The position numbers and the translations under genes were made by a program. Below are positions 1 to 9,533 of a stretch of 64,000 nucleotides of DNA, piece after piece. The DNA comes from Laburnicola sp. R22_1. Its lineage: Eukaryota > Ascomycota > Dothideomycetes > Pleosporales > Didymosphaeriaceae. The DNA lies in the NCBI GenBank assembly GCA_014281115.1, contig JACONQ010000016.1, positions 2,356,001 to 2,420,000 of the forward strand, given 5' to 3'. Within the stretch, counting starts at the first letter, position 1; each line of letters opens with the position of its first letter. The notes beneath the pieces are model-generated. The model searched no databases and was not told the origin of the DNA. It worked only from the letters and a program-made list of their open reading frames with translations.

Positions 1-1508
1 AAATGATTAATTCTGCAGGCAGGTTGGATAAATCTATTTACAGACTCTACCGCGACACACAGACTGTAACTAGAGATATAGTTAGAATGGATCAAGCGCG
101 CTTGAGGTGTAGAGGGCAGATATTCGCCATAATGATTAAATATGGCCACCTAGCTGTAAGTTACGCAATGCTACAAAACCATTTTACACTAACCATGCCT
201 ATAGTTATAGATAACTATTAAACTAGCAGAGCGCAATAGTTGTCTTATGCTCCGTTTTTGCAGATTTGAAATCCATCTTGATAATCCTAATAAGCATGAC
301 AAGAATATGACTTTTTATTAGCGCGCTTAACTTGCGGCTAAAAATCCTGTGGCTGCGAGCACCTTCTTTAACACAGTGATCACAGCGGTTTTAGAGATTT
401 TGATTGGCAACACATCTCATAAATACACAAAACAACATCTTTAAGAACGAGAGAAAACAAATCCTAAAGTTAGCCATTAGGGTTTGTTTGGCAGGTCTTC
501 CGCCCACTACGGCACAGTTAAGACAAATTAACACAAAGGACTGCATTTGCACATAGTAGTTTGGCTTAAGCATCTTTCTAGGCAGAAGGATTTCCTCGCT
601 GGCTTGTTAGGTACGGACCCAGAAGCTAAGGAGTTTCAAAATGCCCTTTGTGATTACCTTAACGCAACCGCCAGCAACAACGTTGAAGGTTTCCCACATA
701 AGATTAGGCATAGTGAAAGATCGCGCAGCGTTCAGCACAAAGACGACGATGCTTAATTCTGGCCCTTCTGCCAACCACCAGGCAACGACGACGATGATGA
801 CGACGACGATAATGTTATGGGGAACACGACAGAAGCAGAGAGTCCGCTTGGGAATTTTGCAAAGTTCTACTTTAATAGCCGCGTTTTTGAGGTAAACCAC
901 TTCTACTTAAGTCTAAGACATTGCTAATAACACTGCAGTTGATGAACGCGTGCCAACATCACAATTGCGTTTCAAAAAAATGTCACATACAATGCAAGCA
1001 TGGCGCAAAGGAATATTGCTGCTTGGTCTAAAAGGATTGTCTGTTAGTTTGTTGCTACTGCTTTCCTAAAGACAACGTCGAAACGACGTCTATTGACGAG
1101 AAGGGGGGTATTAACTTGAAGCGACATTACTAATAGATGAACACATTTAATCCTATAATACTAGCCGCACTTTAGTGCAATCACGACATTACGCACGTAT
1201 TTCTGGATGACCAAGGATGTTCCAAAATCTATTACATGTCAAAGTAAGGGAGCACTGAGCAGTACAGCAACTATACAGTGTTCGCGCGCTAACTGTTTAG
1301 ATACATGAGCAAGAACGAAACTTCTCTCATGCTCTTCAAGAAGATCGCCGCGGCGGCGCGCAAGATGCACGAGATGTACTATGATGATTCTGATGGGGAT
1401 TGGGTGAAAAGCGGCAAGCGCATGCTTATCCGAATGTGCAATAGGGCCATTGCCACGACTGGTAAGACTTCCGTCCCGGTTTGAGAGCTCCTGCTGATCA
1501 ATGCAGAT
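1..1508 (+). pseudogene. Decayed Helitron Rep/helicase 5' region
   Basis: No intact frame exists here, but pieces resemble the replication-initiator (Helitron-like) domain found upstream of the helicase in fungal Helitrons. Around 120-160 a frame reads IFAIMIKYGHLAVSY, near 640-760 a frame reads NALCDYLNATASNNVEGFPH, and around 1100-1300 a stop-riddled frame reads CNHDITHVF followed by KIYYMSK. These match the order of the 'AIVxRYGxPxLFFTLNP', 'CNHDI' and 'IYYMTNYxTK' blocks of Helitron proteins. Frames are broken by many stops and shifts. The left end of the element lies outside the window. This is family recognition by eye, so moderate confidence. Confidence 0.55.
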
Positions 1509-4500
1509 ATGTCGTACAGTGCTTTGGTGCTGTACATATTATTTAGAACGGACCATTATACATCGGACAAGTTCGAGCCTGTCAACCTTAACTATTACGA
1601 CAAGGTTGTGCGCGCCTCAGAGTCGACGGGTGGCGCGGAAGCAACCGAAACGGAGCCATCTGAGGTGCAACCTACGGATGGCGTGGAAGCAACCGAAGCG
1701 GAGCCACCTGAGGTGGAACCTATGGATGGCGTGGAAGCAACCGAAGCGAAGCCAGCCGAAGTGAGACCAACAGAGGCAGAGCACGACGACCCTGAACAGA
1801 CAGCATATGGCAACATTGAGCGTGATTCCGACGGGAACCTGCGCGTACTCAACCCAGTACACGACTATACCCTCCGCGGCGATGCATTGCAGCATCTATC
1901 GTTATTCCAGTTCCGTACATGGTTCAAGAAGGAAGCCATTTCGCGCCACCAGTATCTTTCCCGGGTCAGAAATCCAGATCAGCCTAGGCTGGGTCGACCT
2001 CCATTTCTCCGCAGTTGTTTTCAAGAGAGCCATGCGCAGTTCTCCTCTCACTGGATGAAGGAATTGGGTGCGCCGAGAACACGTGTGCCATATGCCTGCA
2101 AATGGCCAAACGCCAACTCGACGGATGAGAAGGATCAGGAGCGCCTAGCCCGTCTCTTGCTCATCTACCTGAAGCCATGGAGGAGTGTGCACGATCTGAA
2201 GGACCGCAACCAATCCTGGACCGATGCACTGGCTGCTTTCAAGTCCAGCGACTGGCCGTATATCGAAGAGGCCAAACTTGTCATGGAAAGGATCCAAGAG
2301 ATAAAAGACATGGAGCAGAGGACCAAAGCCGCAGAGAGGGAACGTCAGTTCGAGCAAGAGGCGGAACGAAATGCATCGTACAGCCAAATTCCCGACGAGG
2401 AAGAGATTCTGCTGCAAGGCTTAGCCATCGAAGAACAAGAACGGCGCATTGCTGGCCAGACAGACAAACAGCCTGACGAAGTGGCCGCTCGGATGATGCA
2501 CACTTTGGAGCGAAACGGCGCGTTCACAAAGGCTGCGACCGCAACCATGGCTCGAACATCGACCAACCGACCATATGCCAACCCCTCCACCGACGAGCTT
2601 ACCCGGAGAAGAATCCGCGATCAGGTGGACGAATTGAGCAAGACGATAGAGCAGGATGATGAAAGGATCTCACGCGAGCGCCGAGAGAAGACAAATCCTG
2701 CCCCGACGGGAAATCTTCCTCGGAGTGGACTAGCCAAAGATCCGACTCGGACCTTCGAAGAGGAAGCCAAGTTACAATTTGCCGCTATCCATATACAATT
2801 CGGCATGAACAAGGATGAAGGGTATGCTTTCTGGCTCATGGTTGATGCCCGTCTGAGGCGCAAAAAGAATCCGTTGACGTACGAGGCGATACGAATGCTT
2901 ATGACTGGAGTTGGGGGTACCGGCAAGAGTCATGCCATCAAAGCCGTTAAGCTGTGGTACGAGGTGATGGGTCTCAGGTGTACTGTTACGGCAATAACAG
3001 GATCCGCTGCCTGCCTTCTTTGCGGACAAACCGTTGACAGTTTTCTTGGGGAAAATCCAAAGCGCAGCAAGGCTTCTCAGAGGAAGAAGGACGATGCCAT
3101 GGTGGCTGCTAGGCATGTTACACCTAACCCCTCGGCTCATGATTGCTAATTGCTGTACAGCATGGTCGACTGTCTCATCATTGACGAATGTTCCATGCTG
3201 GATCAGGAGAGGTTTTGCAAGATGCACGCACTGCTTACCGCATCCAAACCAGGCGAAGCCAACAAAGGACGCCTTTTTGGAAACGTCGACTTACTGATAG
3301 CGGGCGACTTCTACCAACTACCCTGCATTGGAACTCAGCTTTACGCCTCGGGCAAATCCGCCGAGTTTTCGAAGGATGGCAAAGGTCAAAAGGCACCGCT
3401 GTGGCTCCAAGTAGACGGCGGCATCACCCTTACCGAAGTCAAGCGCGTGAACAATTCGGCATCGAAGGCAGAGTTCATCGACGCTCTCGGTAGGATCAGA
3501 ACGTTTGAGGCTTCGGAGTCGGATCTTGAACTGCTCAAGACACGTCTTGTGCGAAAGCCCAATCGTGGCGCTGCTGACGCACATGAAGAGGAAGCTTCGG
3601 TTGACCTTGAAGACTTTATCGACATAGACACGGTGTGTATTGTACGACAGCACGCCTTCCGGCGAGCGTACAATGAACAGATGAGCAAGGCAATGGCCAA
3701 AGCGATGGGGGTGACGTTGTTCTCATACAGCTGCCGATACCAGACCGCGGGAAGAGATTCACGCGATGCCACCGCGCGCGAGGTAGCTCTGTTGCGAAGG
3801 CTGCCTCTTGCCGACCACGATTCAGCCGAATCGCGTCTGTTCATGCATGTGGGCATGCCCGTCATGGTAACCAACAACACACATACGAACCATGGCATCA
3901 CCAACGGAGCGCAGGGCACCATTGTGGATATCGGCCTCGGTGCTAGAGACGGGGAGATTTTGCGCGATCATCCGCAGCCCGACGAGTACCAACTCGAGGA
4001 GGAGCCTGAATACGTCATTGTGCAAATGAAAAACCCTCACCCGAACCTCCTCAGCGCGCGTGCGAGCCCCGATAGCAACCCTCTCGACCTTCCCGATGAT
4101 CACATGGCACTCTTCCCCAGACCTGGACACATGTCCATCAGCCCCAAGAAGAATCAATTGAACATGCCCGCCAAATGGAAATTTACGCAGTTCGCCTTGA
4201 GCCCATCCTACGCCATCACCGTCCACAAGAGTCAAGGACACAGCTTTGTCAAGGTAATTGTGAACCTGGGCGAGTACCCACGGAACCTCGTGGGCGACGG
4301 GGCGGTTTATGTGATGCTGTCGCGCGTGCGCAGCCTGGAAGGCCTGGCCATCATGGAGCTCCCTGGTTCGGCCGATAAGCTGAACCAGTGCAAGAACGCG
4401 GAGCTCCAAAAGGAAGTCGAGATGCAGGAGCGGCGCGACAGGCGGACCCGCGCCGAGGCGGAACAGGTAAGTAAGCAAGCAAACTCGAGCGCGACGACGG

Positions 4501-4654
4501 TCCGTTCAAGCTGCTGACGCCCGCACTGCAGAGCATCCACGCTGCCTTTGAGAGCATGGGCCGCTTGGACATTCTGGACACGTTGGAGCGCCAGTGGGCG
4601 GGCGAGGCGGTCGACGAGCGGGCGTGCGACCGCCTGAGGCACCGCCCAAGGTAG
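1509..4654 (+). pseudogene. Helitron-type PIF1-like DNA helicase, one in-frame stop
   Basis: One frame runs from 1509 to 4517 with a single TAA at 3147-3149, then an intron at 4467-4531 and a last exon to TAG 4652-4654. It encodes the superfamily-1 PIF1-like helicase part of a Helitron. Walker A is GVGGTGKSHAIKAV (about 2910-2950), followed by TAITGSAA and TVDSFLG. Walker B is IIDECSML (about 3178), then GDFYQLP, and the late motif VHKSQGHSFVKV with YVMLSRVRSLEGL near 4220-4340. The N-terminal third is acidic, with a 48-bp internal repeat. The TAA sits between the Walker A and B blocks and would cut the enzyme in two. It fits a CAA-to-TAA change, because no GT-AG pair in the right phase removes it. 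The sequence before 1509 is Rep debris, so the whole is a dead element that kept most of its helicase. Confidence 0.8.
1632..1769 (+). repeat. 48-bp tandem repeat inside the helicase frame
   Basis: Units begin at 1632, 1680 and 1728 (the last partial). Each encodes a Glu/Pro-rich 16-residue unit containing EATE and EPxEV. The length is a multiple of three, so it preserves the frame. It lies in the acidic N-terminal extension and not in a catalytic block. Confidence 0.85.
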
Positions 4655-4731
4655 AGCCCCGTGCCCGCCGCGCGCCGTCGCCGCTTTTCCGACCGTCGCA
4701 TTGGCGGCATTCACGTGTCCACGCTTGTACC

Positions 4732-4860
4732 TACACCCTCTTGGATAGTGCGGGTGTATAGCGCGGTTATGGGTCGCAAAGCCTCAGAGTGGTCTGTTAC
4801 AAGGAAAAGATCCCCTGCAAAGGATTCACGCTATACATCCGCACCGCCCCTCAGGGTGTA
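4732..4860. mobile_element. Short MITE with terminal inverted repeats, TA target duplication
   Basis: A 125-bp unit (4734-4858) is flanked by TA on both sides. Its ends are inverted copies: CACCCT at the left edge and AGGGTG at the right, with a stronger inner match GTGCGGGTGTATAGCG (4748-4763) against CGCTATACATCCGCAC (4830-4845), one mismatch. It has no coding capacity. Size, inverted ends and TA duplication fit a Tc1/mariner-derived MITE. It sits between the Helitron relic and the 3' end of the GH127 gene. Confidence 0.65.
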
Positions 4861-4961
4861 GGGACCGGTTGACCCCCGCGCTGGCAAGGCGGCGCGTGCT
4901 CTCGGCAGCACGCACCAGCCCAGGCCCCCGCCCGCCTTGTTGGCTCGAGTGCGCTTGGCAA

Positions 4962-6980
4962 TCAACCCTTGATCATCCCAACACGCATATGACCCTTCCC
5001 TCCACTATTCGCACGAAAGTAGTACGGCACAAACACGATATCGCGCTCACCTACCAACTCAACCTCGCCTGCCTTTCTCGTCGCATCAACCCCCGTTCGC
5101 GCCGTTTCCCAAGCGCCTAGCGATCGCGTCCATGCTTTGGTGTGAAGCGCAACATACGTCTCTCCAGTCGGTTCCCACGTTCTGGTTTCCTCTCTCACCG
5201 ACTGCCCCGGCTTGATCGCCACGTCCTTGAAATGGTTGCTCTCCCAGGGATTAGACGCATCTTCAGCGCAGTAGACCACTGGGCCTCGGGCGAGGAAGAC
5301 GGTGTTTTGGTTCGTGTACGGATGGGGCTCGATCCAGCGAGGCGCGAAGCCCGTGACCACTAGAGTGAACTTGGGATTGACGGCGGTATACTCCGGTGGC
5401 AGTGTTAGGTATCCTTTGTTAATGGGTGTAGACGCCGTGTTTTCCGGTAGCGGGGGTTCGAGCGTGAAGCCGTTCGCCCAGGCTGGAATGCGCAGCTTGA
5501 TTGTGGTTTGAACGGACTTCGGACTCTGTAATGTGAAGGAAACGGTACCATCCCAGGGCCAGTTGGACTGTTGTTCGAGCTCGATTTCGCCCCCTTGAGT
5601 CTCAAATGCTACGTTTGCCGACGTGTATAGATGAACGTTGACGAATGCTTCTCCTTGATGTTCACCGAAGTGCCAAAGATAGCCCCCGATGCTACCGAAT
5701 AATCGACTATAATTTGGCGGGCAGCAAGCGCACCAAAACCAGTCTTCGCGTCCGCTCTTATCCGCCTCCGAACTACCGAGTTGGTTGACATAGGTGAAGG
5801 ATTTGCCGTCTAGACTCATGGCTGTCATGATGTTGTTGTAAAGACACAGATCCATAATGTCGCCATAACGGCCGTCAAGATCGATGTCTAGCAGGCGCTC
5901 GGCGAGGAACAAGATGGCAATAGATGCGCATGTTTCGGAATAGCAGCCGCCTTCGTCCGTTGATTGCGGCAAGAAATAGTCGATTCCAAAACCCTCCCAC
6001 TGCTTGATGGCGCCCACCCCACCCGTAACATACATCTTTTTGTCTACCATGTTATCCCAGAGACGGTGCAGAGTGGTCAGCCACTCGGATGACCTGCTCA
6101 CTGGGGCCAGCCCTCTCTTCTTAATGCAAAGTAGATCGGCTACAGCGGTAAGAAGATATAGCGCACGAACGGAATGTCCTTCAATGGTTTTTTGCTCCAA
6201 GATGGGCGCGTGTGCTTGATTGTACCAGTGCGCACCAGCCTCGTTGTAAGGGTTGGGTCGCTTCCAAGGACTCTCGTCTCTCTTTTCGGCTTCCCAATCG
6301 TAGTAAAGCTTGCCTTCTTGTCCCGTAGGATTTCCACGTTCTTCCACAAAGTAACGTGCCAGCCTGTACGCGTCTTCATTGCCGGTCTGCGTGTACAGGC
6401 GGAGGAGTGCCATCTCGATTTCCGGGTGGCCAGGGTAGCCGTGAAGTTTACCCTCTTCTGGTCCAAACGTGTCTGCTATCAAGCTGACGTACTTTACGAG
6501 TGGTCCGAGAAAAAGATCATTTTTGTAGTAGTTGCGATGCGCAAGCGCCGCTTCAATTAAGTGACCACAGTTGTACAGCTCGTGCATGTCTCTGATATTC
6601 GACCAACGCCCTTTCGGATCAACGACTGTGTAGTGCAGGTTCAAGTAGCCATCCTCTTGTTGCGCGGACCTGATGGTTTGGACAATATACTGGACGGCCG
6701 TGTCGATTTCCTCGTCATAGTGGCTTTCCAAGAAATAGCAGGCACCTTCGATCCATTTGGCAAGGTCACTGTCCCAGAAAAGGTGTTTTGGAACTGGCCA
6801 CATCGAATGGTCGTCGTATGTGGGGTGCCATTTCAGCTCGAAGCAGTTGTAACGCCCCGTCGACTTGAATTGCTCAAGTTGAGTCGTTAGCGTTGTATTG
6901 CCCACTGTGTTGCGCCTTGATGCCAAAATTGATTTTCCGGTGAAGGTCGTATTGCGAAACGTGACCTGTGGGTGTGCCAT
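4962..6980 (-). CDS. GH127 beta-L-arabinofuranosidase-like enzyme (DUF1680)
   Basis: An uninterrupted frame of about 670 residues, close to the normal GH127 length. GH127 enzymes (HypBA1 type) release beta-L-arabinofuranose, for example from arabinosylated hydroxyproline glycoproteins. The family's zinc/catalytic cysteine cluster is visible: ETCAS in the middle of the protein and WCACCPPN about 100 residues later. In HypBA1 the corresponding Glu and Cys residues bind zinc and one Cys is the nucleophile. No signal peptide is seen after MAHPQVTFRNTTF, so a cytosolic location is likely. An in-frame ATG at 7005-7007 is possible, but the one at 6980 gives the more usual N-terminus. It is divergently transcribed from the sugar transporter at 7457, sharing a 476-bp promoter region with repeated CCACCGG motifs. 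Other activities within GH127 cannot be excluded. Confidence 0.9.
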   Translation of the reverse strand: MAHPQVTFRNTTFTGKSILASRRNTVGNTTLTTQLEQFKSTGRYNCFELKWHPTYDDHSMWPVPKHLFWDSDLAKWIEGACYFLESHYDEEIDTAVQYIVQTIRSAQQEDGYLNLHYTVVDPKGRWSNIRDMHELYNCGHLIEAALAHRNYYKNDLFLGPLVKYVSLIADTFGPEEGKLHGYPGHPEIEMALLRLYTQTGNEDAYRLARYFVEERGNPTGQEGKLYYDWEAEKRDESPWKRPNPYNEAGAHWYNQAHAPILEQKTIEGHSVRALYLLTAVADLLCIKKRGLAPVSRSSEWLTTLHRLWDNMVDKKMYVTGGVGAIKQWEGFGIDYFLPQSTDEGGCYSETCASIAILFLAERLLDIDLDGRYGDIMDLCLYNNIMTAMSLDGKSFTYVNQLGSSEADKSGREDWFWCACCPPNYSRLFGSIGGYLWHFGEHQGEAFVNVHLYTSANVAFETQGGEIELEQQSNWPWDGTVSFTLQSPKSVQTTIKLRIPAWANGFTLEPPLPENTASTPINKGYLTLPPEYTAVNPKFTLVVTGFAPRWIEPHPYTNQNTVFLARGPVVYCAEDASNPWESNHFKDVAIKPGQSVREETRTWEPTGETYVALHTKAWTRSLGAWETARTGVDATRKAGEVELVGERDIVFVPYYFRANSGGKGHMRVGMIKG

Positions 6981-7104
6981 GGTGGACAAGTAAAGGAAGG
7001 GACGCACCCAATCTGCTGCCGGCTACTGAATCCTGCTGGCTTAGGAATTTGGTCGAAGCTCATATAAAGCCAAGGCGCCCACATGGACCTTAGTCTCGCT
7101 CCAG

Positions 7105-7193
7105 CCACCGGGGCCATCCGGGGCCATTCACCGGGGCCATCCACCGGGGCCATCCACCGGCCAAGCACAGCTCGGGTAAGCGAAGCCCACCGG
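7105..7193. promoter_or_regulatory. Clustered CCACCGG sites in the GH127/transporter divergent promoter
   Basis: CCACCGG occurs at 7105-7111, 7141-7147, 7154-7160 and 7187-7193, plus a TCACCGG variant at 7128-7134. Several lie in a short tandem unit reading GGGGCCATCCACC. The CGG half-site is typical of Zn2Cys6 regulators, and such a regulator is encoded next door (9534-12716). The same heptamer recurs upstream of the cluster hydrolase. Function as operators is inferred, not shown. Confidence 0.5.
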
Positions 7194-7456
7194 AATCCTA
7201 GATTCACCCTCCAACCAGCTTTTGAACGTTGTTGTCCGTGCCCTATACGCTAGTCTCCCTGGTAACTAGCTCTCCCCAGAAACCGAACACCTGCATTTAC
7301 TCCACATTCGCTCCGTGATGCATGCTTGGTGCGGTATATTAATCCAGATGTCCCACCTATTCATTCCCCAGGGTGTTGGTAACCCAGCTTGCGTAACCGA
7401 CATCAAGAGGTCATCTTGACAACCCCTCCGAGGCCACCATCCGACAATTGCCCGTC

Positions 7457-9160
7457 ATGGGACTCGTAGAAAAATTTCTACCCCAGAATGACCGCTATGC
7501 GGCCCTGCTGCTATATGGCATGGTCCTTGCAACGTGCTTCAACGGTTACGATGCAGGTACGTATGCAGCGTACTACGTGTACCCATAACGCTAACCGTCC
7601 AAAGGCATCATGACGGTCATCTTGGCAGATGAGCAATTCACCGAGTACTACAACGTTGATGCTGACCGGCAGGGTACCATTGCTGCTGTACCCTGGGCCA
7701 CCACCGGTCTGGCACAACTCTGTGTTGGTGGGACCCTTGCTGGTCTCGTTGGCAGACTTTGGGCGCTCCGCATTTCCATCACGATCATGATGGTTGGTGT
7801 TGTCGTCCAGTGTGTCCCGAACACGTATGGTATACTCATCCTCGGGCGCTTGATTACCGGACTTGGCTTTGGTTGCGTATACATTGCGACTTCACTGTAT
7901 GTGGCCGAGTGCTCGCCGCGGTTGCTCCGAGGCAGTTTCGTCGGCACCGTTACGCAGTTCGGGTACCAGTTGGGCACGTTGATCGCGTTCTGGGCTGGCT
8001 ACGGGATGAGTTACGTCAAATCGCCATATAATGTCGCCTGGCGAGTATCAAATCTTCTCCAGCTCCCAATCGGTGTTACCTTCCTTGTCCTCAGTTTCTG
8101 GTATCCAGAGTCGCCAAGATGGCTTCTAGAAAAGCAACCCGATAACCCAGACCGGGTGCTTCGAGTGCTTTGTAAGCTGAGAATGGGAGACGAAAACTCA
8201 GAACACGTACTCGCCGAATACCATGAGCTTGTCGCCGCTCAACAGGCGCGCGCCCGCTTCGATACCGGCTACAAGGGTATTTTCACATCGAAGGGTATGA
8301 GGAAACGCCTCTTGTATGGCCTCTACGCCACCGCGCTGCAGCAAGCCGGCGGAATTGCGGCTCTTACCATGTATGCAGCGCTCATCTATCGAAGTCTAGG
8401 ATGTACGTTCTGCGCCCTTTCTTCCGCATGATCGCATGCTGACTAGCATTAGGGGATCAAGGCAACCAGGCCTTGTCGATCAATGGAATCCAAGCTGCGC
8501 TCCAGCTGGTCATCGTTCTTGTGAATACATTTACGGTTGACAAATTCGGGCGAAGGGCGCTGCTCTTGGCTGGATTCGCCATTCAAGCTATTGCTCTCCT
8601 TATCCTTTCGGCTCTTACCACTGCATTCCCGGACAACACCAACAAGGCTGCCGCTGTCGTCGAAGTCGCTATGCTGTTCATCGTAGGCCTCACATACTGC
8701 TGGTCCAACGGTCCAATCCCGCCAGCGATCGCCTCGGAGATTTTCCCGCAAGAGGTACGCGATAAGGCATTTGGATTTTCTCTTCTTGGACAGACAGCGT
8801 GCTTGTTGGCTCTGACACAGCCCTGGCCGCGCTTCAACGAGCAGGTTGGAGGGAAGAGCTACTGGCTCCTCTGCTGCCTCAATACCGTGCTTCTGGTAAG
8901 TCGACCGATTTCCCTGCTTCCCAACATAGCGCTGAGACCGTGTCCTCTAGGTTTCGGTTTACTTCATTCTCCCGGAGACCAAAGGCATTTCGCTCGAGCG
9001 AATGGACACGATTTTTGGCGAAGTTGATGCTGTCGTAGCTGGCGAGCAAGCAGGCGGTCTTGAGAAGGTCGGAGCCCTACGTTCCTCCGTCGAACGTCGT
9101 GAGCACGCAGGCGAGAAGGATTCTGAAAGGGTGCATGTGAAATCGGAGAAAGTCGTGTGA
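7457..9160 (+). CDS. MFS sugar transporter (sugar porter family)
   Basis: Four exons: 7457-7556, 7605-8402, 8453-8895 and 8951-9160, all with GT-AG introns of about 48-55 nt. The product, about 516 residues, is a 12-helix proton-coupled sugar importer. Family marks are visible: GYDAG in helix 1, LILGRLITGLGFGCVY, the loop motif YPESPRWLL, QQAGGIAALTMY in helix 7, VDKFGRRALL, and the closing PETKGISLERMDTIFGE. The cytosolic tail is charged. The substrate cannot be read from sequence. Position beside GH127, a regulator and a secreted hydrolase suggests uptake of arabinose or an arabinose-containing oligosaccharide. It shares the promoter region with GH127. Confidence 0.92.
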
Positions 9161-9533
9161 TAGATTAAAGCGGTAATGGTTGTTGTGATGGATGCAGTCG
9201 CAGAGGTGGTCGATTTTACCCCGCTAGGCTATGAAACCCACATGCAGCTGAGCAAGTCAACTGGCGCGTGAGCGGCGCTGCATTGCAACGTAGCTTGATC
9301 ATTGTAGCCATTTTTGGTCAATTTTTTCCGTTAAACGACTCCCTTCACGCATCGCACCTGACCTTCCGCAAATCAAACTGATTGGCTGCTCCGCACAAAT
9401 TTTTCCGACGTGCGTGCCGGGCGCCGGGTTTGGCGTCACTCATCCCGAGCGGGTCCTTCGCTGCTTCCACGACAGAACCGACGTCTTAAGCATCTCATAT
9501 TGCGTGTTGCCAAAAGGCAGCATCACAGAATAC

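Noticed and set aside
3090..3165. Possible intron removing the TAA in the Helitron helicase (GCTAAT...TACAG before the Walker B block)
   Set aside because: The acceptor and branch-like site look good, but every GT upstream is in the wrong phase to restore the IIDECSML frame. A nonsense change explains it better.
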